Source: Ruminococcaceae bacterium UBA1448
GTDB taxonomy: Bacteria; Bacillota; Clostridia; Oscillospirales; Ruminococcaceae
DNA: 6,231 nucleotides
Assembly: GCA_002329405.1 (NCBI GenBank)
Contig: DCTE01000209.1
Coordinates: forward strand, 1 to 6,231
Direction of reading: 5' to 3'
The position numbers were made by a program, and so were the translations under genes. The number at the start of each line of letters is the position of its first letter. The first letter of the stretch is position 1. The notes below the pieces were generated by a model. The model worked only from the letters and a program-made list of their open reading frames with translations, was not told where the DNA came from and ran no database searches. Shown in pieces: positions 4,979 to 6,231 of the stretch.

Positions 4979-6231
4979 CCGCCGCCCTCTTGATCTCAAC
5001 CAGTATCGAATGCTGGGTATTGCCGTGGGAGAGCGGGGTCGGATGGCTGGAGGTCAGGACGTTGATTGAACCGTCCCGGTCCCGGCCTTTCCGGTCGGGT
5101 GCATACCAGGCCCCCTGTGAAATCGCCGCCGCTCCTCTCACAATCCGATCGGTAATCTTCACCGGCAGCAGGGTTTCCCCGCGGTCATTGTACACCCGTA
5201 CTGTCATCCCATCCGTCAGCCCGCGCGCCTTCGCGTCCTCCGGGTGCATCCAGACGCACTGCGGGTCAAGCGCGGCAAGCGCAGGGTTTTTGTCATGAAC
5301 CGAATGACAGCGGCGCTTGGTGTGCCAGCCGATCAGCTGGAGCGGATAGCGGGCAATCGCCGGGTCGGCGATTCCCTCCCGGCCGGGGAGGAAGTTTGGC
5401 AGCGGCGAAACATACTCGGAAAATGTCCCATCGTAAATTTCCCGGGAAAAAATCTCAATCCGCCCGCTTTCGGTCGGGAAAGGATGGGCAACCGGGTCAG
5501 TCGTTTCCTTCTCAAACGCGACGTGGGGCGGCAGCGGTTTATAGCGGTAAACGCCGTTTGGCTTGGCTTCATCATAGGGCGGCAGTTCCGGTTCCTTTTC
5601 CCGCAGATCATCATAAATCGCCCGGAGCCACTCATCCGTCGTCCGGCCGAGGGAAAATGCTTCGTACAATCCCAGTTTTTTTGCGACCTCGCACAGCCAG
5701 TCATATTCAAACCTGCTCTCCCCGACCGGCTGGCACACCTTATTGATAAACCCGACGAAATCCCCCACCATCCAGGGCGTCACCAGGTTATCCCCTTCAA
5801 ACAGGCTGGTCCCGGGCAGCAGGATATCGGCAAACTTCGCGCTCGCCGTCATAAACAGGTCGCTGACGACGATAAACTCGACCTTGCTCTCGTCCTGCAA
5901 AATACGGGCGGTTTCGTTGATGTTGCCATGCTGGTTGATTAGCGCGTTGCCGCCGAGGTTCAGAATCATTTTGATCGAACCGGGCAGATGCACCTCCGGG
6001 CTGCGTTTCCCGTCAAAGGTCACCCCGTCCAGCCCGGTCAGCTTTTCTCCGCAGTCAGCCGCCCGGCTCCAGCTAAAAACCGGAATCTCATACTTGCAGG
6101 GATTTTCCACCCGCGGCAGATGGGGCTGTTCATGCCGCTGGATGTATCCCGGCCCGCCTGCCCAGCCGCCGCTTACCCCGACGTTCCCGGTCAGCGCCGC
6201 CAGCATGATGCCGCCGCGGGTGACCTGTTCG
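4968..6231 (-). CDS. dmsA: DmsA-like molybdopterin oxidoreductase, C-terminal half (truncated by window edge)
   Basis: The visible 420 residues are the C-terminal half of a DMSO-reductase-superfamily catalytic subunit that binds Mo-bis(molybdopterin guanine dinucleotide). These are usually about 800 residues and are exported, folded, by the Tat pathway. The reading frame stays open to the right edge, so the Met at 6206 is internal. Recognisable segments from the edge are LTGNVGVSGG (about 13-22), NLGGNALINQHGN (about 91-103), DILLPGTSLFEGDN (about 135-148), and the C-terminal molybdopterin-dinucleotide-binding domain ending in INVLTSSHPTPLSHGNTQHS. That last stretch closely resembles the end of E. 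coli DmsA and YnfE, which is why I favour an anaerobic DMSO/N-oxide-type reductase over formate dehydrogenase or nitrate reductase. The Fe-S and Tat segments and the Mo ligand lie outside the window. No DmsB or DmsC gene follows; mobA starts within the last 11 bases of this gene. The true electron acceptor is unknown. Confidence 0.88.
   Translation of the reverse strand, partial: EQVTRGGIMLAALTGNVGVSGGWAGGPGYIQRHEQPHLPRVENPCKYEIPVFSWSRAADCGEKLTGLDGVTFDGKRSPEVHLPGSIKMILNLGGNALINQHGNINETARILQDESKVEFIVVSDLFMTASAKFADILLPGTSLFEGDNLVTPWMVGDFVGFINKVCQPVGESRFEYDWLCEVAKKLGLYEAFSLGRTTDEWLRAIYDDLREKEPELPPYDEAKPNGVYRYKPLPPHVAFEKETTDPVAHPFPTESGRIEIFSREIYDGTFSEYVSPLPNFLPGREGIADPAIARYPLQLIGWHTKRRCHSVHDKNPALAALDPQCVWMHPEDAKARGLTDGMTVRVYNDRGETLLPVKITDRIVRGAAAISQGAWYAPDRKGRDRDGSINVLTSSHPTPLSHGNTQHSILVEIKRAADAD

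Noticed and set aside
5244..5942. Plus-strand open frame of 232 codons opposite the oxidoreductase
   Set aside because: Antisense shadow of a clearly recognisable DmsA-like coding sequence; no ribosome site or family match.

Overview
The window looks like a chromosomal segment of an anaerobic Gram-positive bacterium, probably a gut-type clostridium (Oscillospirales-like). Three things suggest this: purine-rich Shine-Dalgarno sites before nearly every gene, canonical TTGACA-17-TAAAAT type promoters with U-tailed hairpin terminators, and small DUF6442 and YgzD-like Xre proteins typical of Firmicutes. The taxonomic placement is inference. Base composition is mixed: housekeeping and transport genes are GC-rich, while mrr and the DUF6442/Xre pair are clearly more AT-rich.

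Layout from left to right. Positions 1-632 (minus) hold the N-terminal 210 residues of glutamyl-tRNA synthetase (gltX), running off the left edge. Positions 633-834 form a divergent control region with one strong promoter each way. A conserved-looking 76-residue protein of unknown function (835-1065, plus) follows, and 20 bases later a complete Mrr-type type IV restriction endonuclease (1086-1991, plus). A hairpin terminator at 2005-2044 separates mrr from a convergent MATE-family efflux transporter (2044-3390, minus).

The MATE gene has its own promoter and a leader of about 130 nt. The leader contains a complete intrinsic terminator (3432-3483) before the start codon, the arrangement expected of a transcription attenuator or riboswitch. 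I do not recognise its class. Divergent from it, a two-gene operon (3726-4281, plus) encodes a three-helix DUF6442 membrane protein and a 68-residue Xre-family repressor-like protein. Its promoter region carries an inverted repeat and an 11-bp direct repeat that are plausible operators. A terminator at 4330-4367 closes this operon and can also serve the opposite strand.

Positions 4409-6231 (minus) hold mobA, overlapping by 11 bases the end of a large DmsA-like molybdopterin oxidoreductase that continues beyond the right edge. They fit together functionally: MobA makes the guanine-dinucleotide form of the molybdenum cofactor that DMSO-reductase-family enzymes need.

No rRNA, tRNA, CRISPR array, transposase or prophage gene is visible. 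The points of most interest are the MATE leader attenuator, the apparently acquired solitary mrr, and the DUF6442/Xre pair with its candidate operators.
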